Source: Pyrus communis (lineage: Eukaryota; Streptophyta; Magnoliopsida; Rosales; Rosaceae). Taken from it: a stretch of 64,000 bases of DNA. Positions 22,850-35,016 of the stretch are shown here, piece after piece. The stretch lies in contig NC_084819.1 in assembly GCF_963583255.1 (NCBI RefSeq), positions 17,825,616-17,889,615 of the forward strand. Reading direction: 5' to 3'. The translations under genes were made by a program, and so were the position numbers. Numbering within the stretch: position 1 is the stretch's first letter; every line of letters begins with the position of its first letter. The notes below the pieces were generated by a model, which made no database searches, was not told where the DNA came from, and saw only the letters and a program-made list of their open reading frames with translations.

Positions 22850-25800
22850 ATGGTGAAGTTCTTGTGGATTGGCATTGTAACAGCACTTGTGTTCAGAACT
22901 TGGGTTGATGGGTTTGTGGAAGAGAAGAATCTTGATGAGACGGTGCCGTCTTTGTTGGAGACCGATGGAAGCTCCAAGGCTTTTAATGACACACTACTCA
23001 TGGTAGAGCTAACACTCGTCCAAGAAGCTGCTGCTAAAGGAGCAGGTATGCCATACAATGATGTATGCTCTAAAATTTTTGCAATTCTTAATTAATCCTT
23101 ATTCCTTTTAATTTACCTACTCTGCAGTCTGCTTGGATGGAACAGCACCTGCTTATCATTTACATCGTGGATATGGATCGGGAGCGAACAGTTGGCTCAT
23201 TCACCTTCAGGTCTGTGAGATAGATCAGAAAAAATGACATATTTTATAAGTTTCTATGTCGATATTGGGATTATTATACCATAAAGATAGTTTGAGAAAA
23301 ATGGCAAGTTCGTGTTTCCTTCTAGTTATTTTCTTTTCGACTTCATGATTCCTTTTAGCTGATTGATCACCAAGCAACCCTCTGAAGTCCTTGTTGATGC
23401 AGGGAGGAGCATGGTGTAACGACACCAAAAGTTGTTCTAACCGCACAACTTCACTTTTCGGATTGGGATCATCAGCGTACATGGAACCATATATGGCATT
23501 TTCTGGAATACTAAGCAACCAATCTGAGGAAAATCCCGGTTTCTCCTCAAACTTAATGGTACATTGTTTAAGGCTGATGCCTGCATCTGCCTTTTTTTTT
23601 CCCTTTAGTTTAGCCATCTTAACCATTATCTTGTAAGGGACTGCAGAGTTTTTCAACTGGAATAGAGTAGAGCTCCGCTATTGCGACGGTGCTTCATTTT
23701 CTGGGGACAGCGAAAGTCAGGTTGGTGGGATGATCTTGCCATTTACATTTTCCCACAAAAGTATGATAGGGGCTGTAGTAGTGCTGTAGCTATTGGAAGG
23801 TACTTTGTGTATTTCTGTTCATAAGTGCAAATGAGAAGCTAAAATATAGTGATTCTGCTTTTAGGAAGCAAAACTGCAATTTAGAGGACAGCGTATATGG
23901 TTATCTGCAATGGACGATTTGATGTCGAAGGGAATGCGTGACGTGAAAAATGTACTACATTTCTTCATTCTAAAGAATTTTTTGTGTTGCCATGTTAAGC
24001 CACTTCTCAATGCATATTAATCCATCATCCATTAGGCTCTTCTTTGTGGTTGCTCTGCCGGCGGTCTGTCAACAATTTTGCACTGTGATGAGTTTCGGGG
24101 CATGTTTCCCACAAGTACAAAAGTGAAGTGCCTGACTGATGCTGGATTTTTTCTTGACGCGTGAGTACTATATCCGTAATGTCTTTTCTCTTTGTCAATG
24201 TTCCTTGCTAGTCATTAACACTTAAAAATTTTATTGGTGATATCCTGTATGGAATCGTAGGGTTGATATTTCCGGTCAACGCACACTGAGGGATTATTAT
24301 AGCGGTGTTGTAAGCTTGCAGGGGGTGCAAGAAAATCTGCCGCGATTCTGTACTAGTCACCTCGATCCTACTTCGGTAAACAAGTTGTTTTCCTCTTGGC
24401 AGTTTTGGTTTGAAAAAAGGTGGTAACATAAAATAAGTTGTACACTACTTACTTTGCAGTGCTTCTTCCCGGAGAACTTAATTGTGAACATTACAACCCC
24501 GCTATTTATACTCAATTCAGCATACGATTCATGGCAGGTAATTGTTCATTTTGAGTTTGAATATGGTCTTAATTATTTGAGAGAGGTATTCACCGAATTA
24601 CCCCCTGAACTTGTAAGGAGTTGCCAATTTCCCCCCTGAACTTTAATTTTAGCCAATTACCCCCCTGAACTTGTGTAATTCACCAATTTACCCCCTACCG
24701 TTATATCTTAAAATTTTCCATCCAATTTTCCATCCAATTTGGTCACATGCTTGGCACATGCTAATGGTGTGAGGGTAAAAAGGTAATCATATACCACAAC
24801 AAACCTAATCGATGTCGGGTATATGGGGAAGCAGGGGAACGCAAGCCGCATCCTAGGGTTACAAAGAGGAAAGATAATCAAGAAGCAGGGGAATGATGAG
24901 TATGGTGGTCAGAGATGGTGGACATCCTCCAAGATACAGTAAGTCTTCAATTTTTCCTTCTCAATTTCCTCCAAGATACAAACCAAGCAAATAATTATCA
25001 AATTATTCTCTCTGTCTATCCCTCACAAATGGCAAATATTCATAATGTTGTCCTTTAAAATCAACCGAGCTTCCATCAAACCTTTCTGGGAAAAACTCTT
25101 CTGGGTCGTTCCAAATCTTAGGGTCTCGTGCGATTGCTCCTTCATTCACAAGGATGAGTGTTTTGGGGTCCACATCATAGCCTTGGATTTTATTTTAATG
25201 CATTTGTTGGGTGAACCATCTTCATTCTGATTATATTTTAATGCATTTGTTGTAGGTAATCATGGAACTTGTTGTATTTTAATGCATTTAATTGGGTGAA
25301 CCATCTTCATTCGGATTATATTTTAATGCATTTGTTGTAGGTAATCATGACCTATTCACACTTGAAATACACCATGGTGGTCACTTTAAAGATGGGCAGT
25401 ATGTGGGTGGTATTGTGCAGTGGGTTGACAATTATACTAAAGATTATATGTCCATGCTTGATCTGTATGAGGTTGCTATAGTGCTTGGGTATAATAAAGA
25501 GACTGTGGGTTTTTACTATTGGCACCAAATAAAGGGTTTTTTGCAAATTGAATGCGATGCAGATGTGTTTCAGTGGGTTTCACTCATATCTCCTCAAGTT
25601 AGGTTGCATTTGTTATACTTGGTTGACTTAAGGAAAATCACAAACAATCTTGCGAGTGATCCGTGTGCAGCTACATTTGTTGATATGGATGTTCAGTTTG
25701 AGGGGTTTAATGCGGATGATGAATATGAAGAAAATAAGAGTGTGGAGGTTGTTGGAGACACTGTAGAAGGAATAGATGAAGAGGTTACAGATTCAGAAAA

Positions 25801-28800
25801 AGAGGAAGATGACGATGAGGTTACTCTTAAGTTCAAGGATTCTGACTATGAACAATCCGAGGAAGATGCTGATAAAGGTGTAAAAAATGTACAGGCAAAG
25901 GATTCTATTGAAGAAACACACAGAGAACTTGGTGAGATCTCCACTGAAGAATACAATTCAGAAGATTTAGATAGTGTTAGGTCTGAGTCTGAAGAGCATG
26001 AAACCAATGTGAGGGTTAGAAGAAGACTCAAAACACCTAAGCTACCTCAATATAGGAGAGAGTCAGATAAAATCAATCCCACTCTTCATCTAGGGTTGGA
26101 ATTTCCAAACATGAAACAATGCAGGGAGGCAGTAAGGGCATATGGCGTGTCTGTTTGTCGACCGCTAGATTGGGCAGTGAATGATTCCAACAGATTACGG
26201 ATCAAGTGTCTAGGAAAAGCTGCAGTACCTTGTCAATGGAAATTGTATGCCTCTTTTGTGGGGAAGGGACCAACAGTTAGAATTAAAACCTATAATCCTG
26301 AACACATTTGTGTAAGAGAGGAGCATTCTAAATTTGCCACCTCCTCTTGGTTAGCTGATCGGTTCGATGAGGAGCTTAGATCGAAACCCGATATGCGTGT
26401 GACTGGTTTCATGGAACTTGTGAGAAAGCATTATGGTATTGACATAACAAAAAACCAATTTTACAAAGCAAAGAGAATTGCCAAAAAAGTGACAGAAGGT
26501 AGTATAGATGAGCAATATGCCAAGCTTTGGGATTACTTGGAAGAGTTGAAAGTGAGAAATCCTGGGAGTACTATCAAGGTAAAAACAGATTTCCAAGGTG
26601 AAAACCCTATTTTTAAAAGGTTGTACATATGCTTTGCTGCATTGAAGAAAGGCTTTCAACAAGGGTGTAGGTCTATAGTGGGTTTTGATGGGTGTCATAT
26701 TAAGGGACCCCATCCTGGTCAAATCTTAAGTGCTGTTGGTGTTGATGCCAATAACGGCATGTTTCCAATAGCATTTGCTGTTGTGGAGGTGGAAAATAGG
26801 GAGACTTGGACTTGGTTTTTGGAGATCTTTTTCGAAGATGTGGGAATTGAGAATGGAAATGCTTGGACATTCATCACTGACAAACAAAAAGGACTAGGCG
26901 ATGCTATTCGGAGTCTGATGCCAACTGCAGAACACAGACATTGTGTTAGACATTTGCATAATAATTTTAGAAGTGCAGGTCACACTGGACTTGCCTTAAA
27001 ACAGAGATTGTGGGCAGCAGCAAGAGCAACTACTGTACCTGCTTTTGAAGCTGAAATTGAGGTGATGAATAATCAATCTGATAAGGCAGTGGAATGGCTA
27101 GCTGATAAGCCACCTTGCCATTGGAGCAGATCTTATTTCAGAACATCGGTAAAGTGTGATTTGTTATTGAATAACATGTGTGAGTCATTTAATTCTGCAA
27201 TTTTAGATGCAAGAGATAAACCGATTATTACGATGTTACAAAGGATTCAAAAATATTTGATGTTGAGAATGGCTAGGCTAAGAGAGGCTAAGTGGACGCA
27301 ACAAGTTGGACCTAGAATTTTAAAGATTGTTGAAAAAAATCAAATGGATAGTTTCAGTTGTTTTGCCAATTATTCAGGGAATGATCAATATCAAGTGCAT
27401 ACTTTGGTTGGTAGTATGTTTGCAGTAGATTTGGAAAGGCACACTTGCTCTTGTAGGAAGTGGCAGCTATGTGGCATTCCTTGTCCCCATGCTATATCCG
27501 CAATTGCTAGGAAGGAGGCTAGTCCACAATTGTTTGTTCACTCACTTTACAAAAGGCCAGCTTATGATAGGTGTTATGAAGGGTATATTGCTCCTATGCC
27601 TGAAAAAGAACAGTGGAAGAGAACCTACCTTAGGCCTATTAAACCTCCTTTTTACCACAAACAACCTGGAAGACCTAAAGGCAAAAGAACAAAAGCACCA
27701 GATGAGATAAAGAAGGGGGCAACAAAGCTAAGGAAGTATGATGTTGTAATGCATTGCCAAACCTGTGGAGAGGAAGGACACAACAAAACAAGTTGTCCAC
27801 AAGGGCTACTACAATCACAACAAGGTTTTGGACTCACAAAAGAGGTAATTTGATCAACAAGGATTGTATTTATTTTGAGTCTTGTTATATCACTTATCTA
27901 GTCGCTAAGTGAACATAAATAATGTAGAGTCATGGGCGAACATTCGGTACAAGCATATCTAAAGGGTCTAGCTCAAATGCAAAAGGACCTAAAACGCCAA
28001 AAGGAAATAACACAATAAGTGGTCTTAACTCAAAAGCAAAAGGATTGGCCACAGTTGCAAAGGTAATTGTAAATTGGACTTGTATCAAATACTTATATTG
28101 TGTTTGACTCTACTATATATGCAATTGTATGAAATTACTAATTGGGTATAAATGGTTTTGATGTAGGAAATTGGTGCACATCACCACTCATGGGCTGCTC
28201 CATCTCAAACTAGGCCACAAGGAACTTCTAAACTACATGTAATAACAAGAATCTGTCTTTTTTAATTTTAAAAAAAAATGTTATAGATTAATTTTTGTTG
28301 TTTTGGGTTTGCTAACATTTTTGTTGCTTCCGTGTTGAATTGAAATAGGTGAACCGAGGTGGTCGTGTGAATCAAGTCACAAGGAAGGCTAATGAAATGG
28401 CATCACAACCCCAACATGTTGCCAAAAAAGCAAGACCATGGAGAGTGTAACTATGATGTGTTGGAGGGCCTTTCGTACTGTTAATGAAAATCTTTGGTGT
28501 TGAGGTTAAGTTGTTCTTTTAATGGGATTATGCTGCAGAACTATAAAATTGATAGGTTTTATTGGTTTTGGCACTAGGTGCAAGTCTGTTGCATATTTTT
28601 TGTGGATGTTGTTAACTTTATTGTAGTAAGAATCGTTAATTTCGTTTTGGTAAACTGGGCGCTGAGCCAATATTTTGCAGTTGCTAATTAGACTTTTATG
28701 GTTAATTTAGATAAAATTGTTCGAAGTGAACTAGCAGAAGAGAAGAAGAAAAATAGAATGTCCACATTATGAATAAAATTACCTTTTTACCCTAAAAAAA

Positions 28801-29604
28801 TTGGCACGTGCTGTGCATGTGACTGAGTTGGATGGAAAATTGGATGGAAAATTCTCAAATCTAACATCAGGGGGTAAATTGGCCAATTTTACAAGTTCAG
28901 GGGGGTAATTGGCTAAAATTAAAGTACAGGGGGGAAATTGGCAGTTCCTTACAAGTTCAAGGGGGAAAACGACAAATACCCCTATTTGAGAATTACTGGA
29001 CAGACTTTTACTGAAAGAATGCATTGAATTGTACTTTCCCCCTTGAAATCAGATCAATAACAGTTTCGTTCCACCATCAGCAGATCGGTGCAGCGAGTGG
29101 GAGAGTTGCAGATTTAACCTTGCAAGTTGTTCTGCATCACAGATGCAAATTCTGCAAGGTGAAATCCCACACACAAGAATTTTTTTTTTTTTTTTGAAGT
29201 CTTAAAATTGAGAAACAAACTAAACATGTAACTTCTGTGACGTTAACTTTCGGTTATATATGTAACAGGATTCAGGAATCAAATGCTGAATGCAGTAAAA
29301 CAATTCTCAATCCCTAATCAAAATGGGATGTTCATAGATTCGTGTTTAGTGCACTGTCAAACGAAGGAAAGTGCATTGTTTGCTCATGAATTTCCAGCTC
29401 TTGGAAACAAGGTGAGCCTGTTTAACTACTAACACAAGCAAACACAAACACATGCATTATACGTAGAGAGAGTTCGAAGATATCTAAAACTTTGTATGTG
29501 ACGGATTACTGCAGACAATTGGAGAAGCTCTTGGTGATTGGTATTTTGATAGAGCAGAGGTTAAGGTTGTTGATGAAACTTGCTGCGATCTGGCTCTCGA
29601 ATGA
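22850..29604 (+). CDS. PAE: Pectin acetylesterase, tandem copy 3, with MULE in an intron
   Basis: Eleven exons: 22850-23045, 23128-23210, 23403-23538, 23647-23720, 23865-23951, 24036-24160, 24261-24375, 24460-24537, 29053-29158, 29269-29411, 29515-29604; 1233 nt, 410 aa, open throughout. Same fold and role as copies 1 and 2. Ser in GCSAGG (about 199), Asp in NSAYDSW (about 295) and His in SCLVHC (about 362) are retained. It is the closest relative of copy 2, with the same exon structure. Distinctive changes are [10 protein letters not shown] in the N-terminal region, CGCSAGG (others SGCSAGG) and FIDSC (others FINSC). Intron 8 is 4515 bp because a MULE sits inside it. The coding frame is intact, but expression may be affected. 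Confidence 0.88.
25205..25350 (+). repeat. Tandem duplication at the MULE 5' coding boundary
   Basis: The segment 'gggtgaaccatcttcattc...gcatttgttgtaggtaatcatg' occurs twice with a period of 85 bp (starts at 25209 and 25294). Each copy carries a possible splice acceptor 'tttgttgtag|gtaatcatg'. The reading frame of the transposase runs through the second copy. Confidence 0.6.
25292..28450 (+). CDS. MULE transposase (MuDR family)
   Basis: Cut-and-paste transposase that would mobilise the surrounding element. The main open frame is 25292-27844. It is joined to 27928-28062, 28167-28238 and 28349-28450 (TAA) by GT-AG introns, giving Lys/Arg/Gly-rich C-terminal exons typical of the family. Residues are counted from 25292: PB1-like [11 protein letters not shown] (about 20-125), acidic linker (about 135-250), MuDR DNA-binding domain (about 265-360), MULE catalytic domain with D in GFDGCHIKG (about 465), D in FITDKQKG (about 530) and E in NMCESFN (about 630). 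Then a SWIM zinc finger [15 protein letters not shown] (about 717-731) and a CCHC knuckle [14 protein letters not shown] (about 821-834). The codon at 25292 is TTG, so the true ATG is probably in an upstream exon; 25045 is one candidate. No stops or frameshifts seen. Confidence 0.85.
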
Positions 29605-29734
29605 CCATTGTTTGATCAAATTATTTACACGGTCATTGTATTGAGTTGTCTGCACTATAATACTACCCCTTCTGCTTAATGAAATAATTTTGTAATAATT
29701 GAAATCAATAGAATTCTACCATCAAAGTTCAAAG

Positions 29735-30690
29735 ACCAAAAAACAAATGAACGAATTGGATGAAAGACGGTAAAAGCGCTGGCAGATGATTGAACAATAT
29801 TCTCATTCTTCCATGGTGACAACGGTCAGCAGTGCGGTGACACCAGATTCCTTGTCTGGAAGATGTACTAGTTCCTTGTCTCCAGCACAGTCAATCTCCC
29901 ATCGTGGTCTGGACACAATTTCTTCAACTCTGCCGGACACAATTCAACCGGTTTACATTGAAGTATGATGATATTTATTGTTGGATGCGCATACATGGCC
30001 TTTCTCATCTAGTTCTATGTACACGTTTCACGGTTGATTTGTATTTTGACATTCATAATTTATATGTGTATAGAGAAAATGGGGCCAATTCTTAAGCAGA
30101 ATCCGTTCATCTGCAGCTGGAGCAGGACTTTTGCAACATTACGAAGAGACGTACCACAGTAAAGTAGGCACAATCAAATCTCCATTATCCCAGTAAAGTG
30201 TGCAGAAAATCAGGCCTCTTCCTATACAAGCGGGATCCATGTCGATAACATATCCGCAACTATTGTATTAGTATGTATACCGTTGACAATACGTTCTCCA
30301 TGTGGATACCAATCCAGCTATGATTGAGTGAGATCCCTCTATAGAGAAAAGTATCAATCAAAACTCTTGTGCTTATCAAAATTACTGTGTTTGTTGCAGA
30401 AACACTTTATAGACTAAGTTGTGTAAACTTGCTGGCCAAGAAATAAGAGGGCATTTTTTGGCTTAAATCTAAGAAGTACGTTGAAGTATTAATCACTTCT
30501 TCTAATAGTTTTGGCTTACCATGGAGGAGTGGAAAGGCCATAAATTGATCGTTTCGAAAACTCCAAGCTTTTGTTAGATTTAAGAAATCCATCCATGCAG
30601 CTATTTTATCTTGTTTTCCCCATTTCTGAGCAGCTTTAGTTAATTTACCCCATAAAAATTCATTTCCTCTTTTAAAGTTAGAATGGATTA
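29735..30690. repeat. Duplicated PAE flanking DNA after copy 3
   Basis: 29780-30010 matches 21700-21940 ('ccagattccttgtctgg', 'cagtcaatctcccatc', 'tatgatgatattta'). 30380-30690 matches 15545-15900 ('gactaagttg', 'aagcttttgtta', 'ttctgagcagctttagtt', 'aattcatttcctctttt'). No PAE exon follows. Reading frames on either strand here are not conserved between copies and are not called. Confidence 0.65.
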
Positions 30691-30920
30691 ACAATTTAAA
30701 AACTCTCAACTAATATATATCTTAGAGAACTTCTATACTAGAGGGTGTTGAGTAAGGTGTTAGTTGCAGAGCCACTCGATTGTGGAGAAAATGATTAAGA
30801 GATTAAATTTCAATTGTTGAATATATTAAAATTGAATAACGATGATTTAAATATTGACAACAGAGCGATCAAATATTAATGACATACTGAAAAATCATTT
30901 CAGCAATTGAGATTTGAAAA

Positions 30921-31090
30921 GGATGGTGTTATCCACACATCCATTTTCACCATCCACATACCCATTTTCATCTTTTACACACACTTTGTTAATTTACGTC
31001 ATTTGATTTTTTTTCAATTTATTTGACCCGATGACCGGAAATTGAGAGAGGCATGTGGGAGATAAAAATTGGTGTGTGATAGCACCACCG
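30921..31090. mobile_element. hAT-type MITE, family H1, copy 2
   Basis: Its ends GGATGGTGTTATCC and (right, inverted) CGGTGGTGCTATCACACA and its internal 'cgatgaccggaaattgag' resemble 10134-10281. It is flanked by a perfect 8-bp TSD TTTGAAAA (30913-30920 and 31091-31098). More diverged than copy 1. Confidence 0.7.
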
Positions 31091-31099
31091 TTTGAAAAT

Positions 31100-31840
31100 C
31101 ATTTTGTTCAATTTTGAGTTGATAGATGAATTTGATGGCTACTAAACAACCCATGCACCAAACCTCCTCACTTAAACTATCGGGATTTAACAGCTCTTGT
31201 TCAAATATGTAACTTAAATGTGCATTTCTACGTGCACTGGTGAAAAGTCACAATATATATTGTATATACCTATATACAACTTATGTCGGCTTTTGCCAAA
31301 TCTTTTGCAAAATGCTAAGGCCCAGTTATATCAAACCCATTTAGCCTAATATGCAAGTAAAGTAGTTGCTTGATTAACAGTTTGTTCATTAAAAAATGGT
31401 TAATGATACTACGTGCTCATATAATTTGGGCCATCTAACGGGTTGACCCGTGCCTTTCAACATTTGGTTTCCGAATGTAACACACTCGGTTGGCTTATGC
31501 TTTTTGCTTATATAGTTGATTAACATATACAATTCGACAATAAATAAGAACATTTTTCTTTTGACGGCGAGAGAGAACAACAGTGTACCAATTTGTAAAC
31601 TTCAGGGTAAATTTTCAAATTTTGAAATCTTATAGACCACATTGTTACGCACCCTGAAAATAGCAATAAAACTAAAATGTTGGTAAGGGACTCCAAAAAA
31701 TGGCATCAAACACCCCACTAAAGTGTATTTTTTCTGTATATTTCTATATGTTTGGAGTGTGCAAAATAACTTTTTTGGGAGTGCCTGTAACAACTCCCTC
31801 AAACTATTCGAAAACATAAAACTAACACACTTTGCTGACA
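31100..31840. other. Gene-free, no feature recognised
   Basis: AT-rich DNA inside the degenerated PAE half-unit; no coding signal that I trust. Confidence 0.4.
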
Positions 31841-32490
31841 CAGACGAGTCTTACTATTGTATGTGGATCTCACCAATATTAGAGAATGTATTACTGACGC
31901 AGCACGAGCGTAGGAGGATTATAAGCGTAATTCCTCGAAGTACAAACTTATGGAATCCAACAGTTTAGAGAGAAAAATCTCAAAAGTATTTTTGATTAAT
32001 TGTTGAATTGATGAGGTTACATAAACAACCAAATGGCTTATAAGGACACTAATTTAGCTCTAGGGAAACTCAGAGGCCTTAGAAAATTCAAAATACGATT
32101 TAATTTGGACGAAAGTCGAAATGTTTGATGTTTATTACAAAATTTCAAATGCTCTTTTGGAAGCCTAAACGGTCTCGGATGGTTAAAATTCATCATATAT
32201 CACGGCAATCAATGAGTTGGAACTGCATCGTAGTTCCCTTTTCGAAAAGGTATCAAGGCCCAAATCAGAGCTCGGACGTCAAATTTGCAAATTCCCGTTG
32301 CGTTTTCCATCGGTCTAATTCCTTTTCAATCCACTCGACCATTTGTTCTACATTATGTATCAGTTTTAAAGGGACAAGTAGTAACGTCCTAAAAACCAAC
32401 TTGCACGTAGGATGTATGTGGTATAATGGATAGCATAATATGTTATGAGAGTTGTTGGAAAACACAGAGTAAAACATTCTTCCCTTTTCA

Positions 32491-32595
32491 CCATATCATA
32501 AATGAAGGGCACCCAAAATTTACTGCATTTTGCGGCGCTGGTAGAACCCTGCAAAAGGTATCCACTCCTGTGAACTAAACTATCACGATATGATA
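32491..32595. mobile_element. 105-bp insertion relative to the paralogous spacer
   Basis: In the copy 3 spacer 'ttttcagttttaatc' is continuous (about 22134-22148). Here it is split by 105 bp that begin 'ccatatcata' and end 'gatatgata', so ATATCAT/ATGATAT form short inverted ends. Either a tiny MITE-like insertion here or a deletion there. Confidence 0.4.
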
Positions 32596-34470
32596 GTTTT
32601 AATCTTAATTCCATCCGTTGACAAAGTAGCTAGGGATCAATTGTCGCCGTCCCTGAACAATCATGTTTTCAGAGACTTCTCTTTGTATGCATCTTTTTAT
32701 TCTCCTCTATCTCTAAATCTTTTTATATATAAACCTTTTCTACTTAGTTAATTAATTAATTAATTGCTATTTGCTTTAGCTGCTTCTCTGTTCTGATTAA
32801 ATTATGCTCCAAAGTTCGAAACCAGACAAAGAGAGTTGATTTTAATTTGTGTATTATGTTGCATTAGTGATCCTACCCCCATGTTACTCTTCATAATTTG
32901 CAACATATTTTAATATTAGCTAGAGAAAGGTGTTGTGTTTGTGTGCAGGAATCAAATTTCCTCCCTCCCTCTCTCTCTCTCTCAGTTCACATTTTGGAGA
33001 GGGTTGAAATTAACAATCTTCAATGATTGTGGCAAGATATTAGACTTTCTCTCGAATTATTTGGAATGATTTATGTGCAAGATTCCTCATCATTAACCCT
33101 TTGATTGTCAGCAGGGATGGATAATGATAATTTATGATTAATTGTATTGTTCTCCGGGGCCAATTTTTTTCGGTGTTTTCTTCTGCTTCAACTCAACATT
33201 AAATTATCTATACATTGAAAGCTACTAAAACGGTGGTGTTATATACATTAATAGTTAGCTTTAATTTAAAATCAAAATAATATTAAGTAAACTAAAGAAA
33301 CTCTCCATGATACTTTGGGGTTTAGGGTTTAAGAAAAAAAGCATATCGACAATTTGCCAGTTGTTACGGACTATATTTTATAAGTTGATGGCAAAGTGGT
33401 TTTACTCTGTGTGTGTGCGTGCTGGATGTCTATAACAATCATGTGAGGTAATAAATGTTGCACTTGCTATGGAGATTTCAAGTACTGTATTTGTGAGAGA
33501 AACATACATGTCACGGTTTATATCATTTTCTATCTTTCTCCTCATTTGATAAGTCGTTCAAAGAGAGAGATATTGATAAACAACTAGGAAAAGATATTAG
33601 GTAGTGCTGCCTGATTAGGACAGTTTCTCACATTTTGATGGTACTGTATGAGGTTGGTATGAACAAATTAAAAGAAGCCTAAATATTTTTATAAGTAATG
33701 CTCTATAAATGACGTGGTCGGTAATCTTAATTGTGCATGACGGCCATGCACTTATATATTGTCACAAATGAGAGACTATGCTGGTTTTTCTGTGCAGCAG
33801 ATTCCTCGATGGAATCTCTGCCAACAAAGAACAACTAATTAATACTCGTATCACTTTTTAAATCTCCTTCTGAACCTCAAAGTGTTTAGGTGAAAAAGAA
33901 CATTCTATGAACATCGATTCTAATGCAAGAAACATTAACACTTTTTAATTCCTGCCTTGTGTCGAAGTTCTTGATCATCTTGATATTTCCTGTACATTTG
34001 CACCAGAACAAAATCTTCTGACAATAATATTTTACTTATACGATCATCATTAGGTTAATCATTTTAATCACATTCCGTTCATCTCAGTTGTTTATAGAAC
34101 TATTAGCATATTCGACCAAAAGAAGTATTAATATAATATATTAGAAGAAAAAAAGAAGTAAAGATTCCAATTTATTAAAGATTCACATGGTATAAGCATA
34201 ACATTAAAAAATACCAAAGAAATCAAAATTGGCAACTGCATTACTGTAATCCCATCTTCTCCTCTCTCAGCCTGGTCAATATTGCAATGCTTTTTGTTCT
34301 TTACCAACACCCTTTAAATCGTAGGTCCCCAACAGTAGACCAATAATTTGGTTCACATGCATCTCCATATATAATATAAACACATAATGTTTATATATGT
34401 TTATACATAGTATATGTTTATATATATATTTATGTAAATATAAATTGATATTTATATATTAATCTGCAAG

Positions 34471-34610
34471 AGGGTGAGTCTTGAAGCAATGAAAAAGTTG
34501 TTTCTCTGTAATTAAAAGGTCATGAGTTCGAATTGTTAAAACAAACTCTTTGCAAAGCAAGAATATAGATGTGTATGATAAATGCTCTCCCCACCCTTAC
34601 AAAGTAAAGA
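34471..34610 (+). mobile_element. Degenerate SINE, family 2, copy 2
   Basis: It shows the family 2 order: A-box-like 'cttgaagcaatgaaaaagttg', B-box-like 'gagttcgaattg', then 'aaactctttgcaaagcaag' and a C-rich 'gctctccccaccc'. Clearly older than the 3695 copy. Boundaries approximate. Confidence 0.5.
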
Positions 34611-35016
34611 AACTTGTTAGCTTGAGATCGTCCTATTTATATATTAATCTGCAAAAGATAAAAAGAAAACTTGGGCATATTGTACGAGGGAAACCATACA
34701 ACGATGTCTGTGAGAATGCATGGACAAACAAAATGGAGTCTGTCGTGTATTTCAGAGGAGGAAAGACGTGGCTTTTTGCACTTGAATAGCTTTTCCTTGA
34801 TTTTACCCATGCCTCTATTATTTTCATCGTTTCTTTTTCCTCAAATGGTATGAAATAGTATATGGAAATTTTCGAAACTAAAATTTTCATTTTTATTTAT
34901 CAAATTATTAGGCAGACAGGCACTGTAAATTGTAACAACAGAAATGGTAGAATAGTCATTAGCCACCAATGTACCAATGATAAAGTGCGTGTGATATGAA
35001 TGGATGTACATATATG

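Larger units (their letters stand above)
24583..28982 (+). mobile_element. Apparently complete Mutator-like element (MULE)
   Basis: A 4.4-kb element with terminal inverted repeats of about 205 bp: left GAGGTATTCACCGAATTACC, right end reverse-complemented GGGGTATTTGTCGTTTTCCC. Both arms then share 'cccctgaacttgtaa', 'aactttaattttagccaatt' and 'ccatccaattttccatcca'. It is flanked by a perfect 9-bp TSD TATTTGAGA (24574-24582 and 28983-28991), the Mutator signature. PAE copy 2 has the uninterrupted site 'attatttgaaaattactg' at the matching place (about 20940-20957). It encodes a multi-exon transposase. Confidence 0.93.
31850..34850 (+). pseudogene. Exon-less PAE half-unit (upstream part only)
   Basis: 31850-33115 reproduces, in order, the spacer upstream of copy 3: 'tctcaccaatattagaga', 'cacgtaggatgtatgtgg', 'aaaacattcttcccttttca', 'cttaattccatccgttgaca', the CT tract (about 32966-32985), 'gttcacattttggagag' and 'gattgtggcaagatatta'. 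34755-34850 then carries 'cttgaatagcttttccttga', which in copy 3 lies about 110 bp before the ATG. The leader, ATG and exons are absent. A unit that lost its coding part or was interrupted at about 33120-34750. Confidence 0.55.

Noticed and set aside
22585..23058. 157-codon minus-strand frame
   Set aside because: Antisense to PAE exon 1 and its leader, which are conserved in the plus sense between copies.
23225..23656. 143-codon minus-strand frame
   Set aside because: Antisense to PAE copy 3 exon 3 and flanking introns.
25846..26722. Minus-strand frames over the transposase
   Set aside because: Antisense shadows of the MULE coding region.
22850..29604. PAE copy 3 as a pseudogene because of the 4.4-kb insertion
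   Set aside because: The MULE lies wholly in an intron, splice sites are intact and the spliced frame is open for 410 codons.
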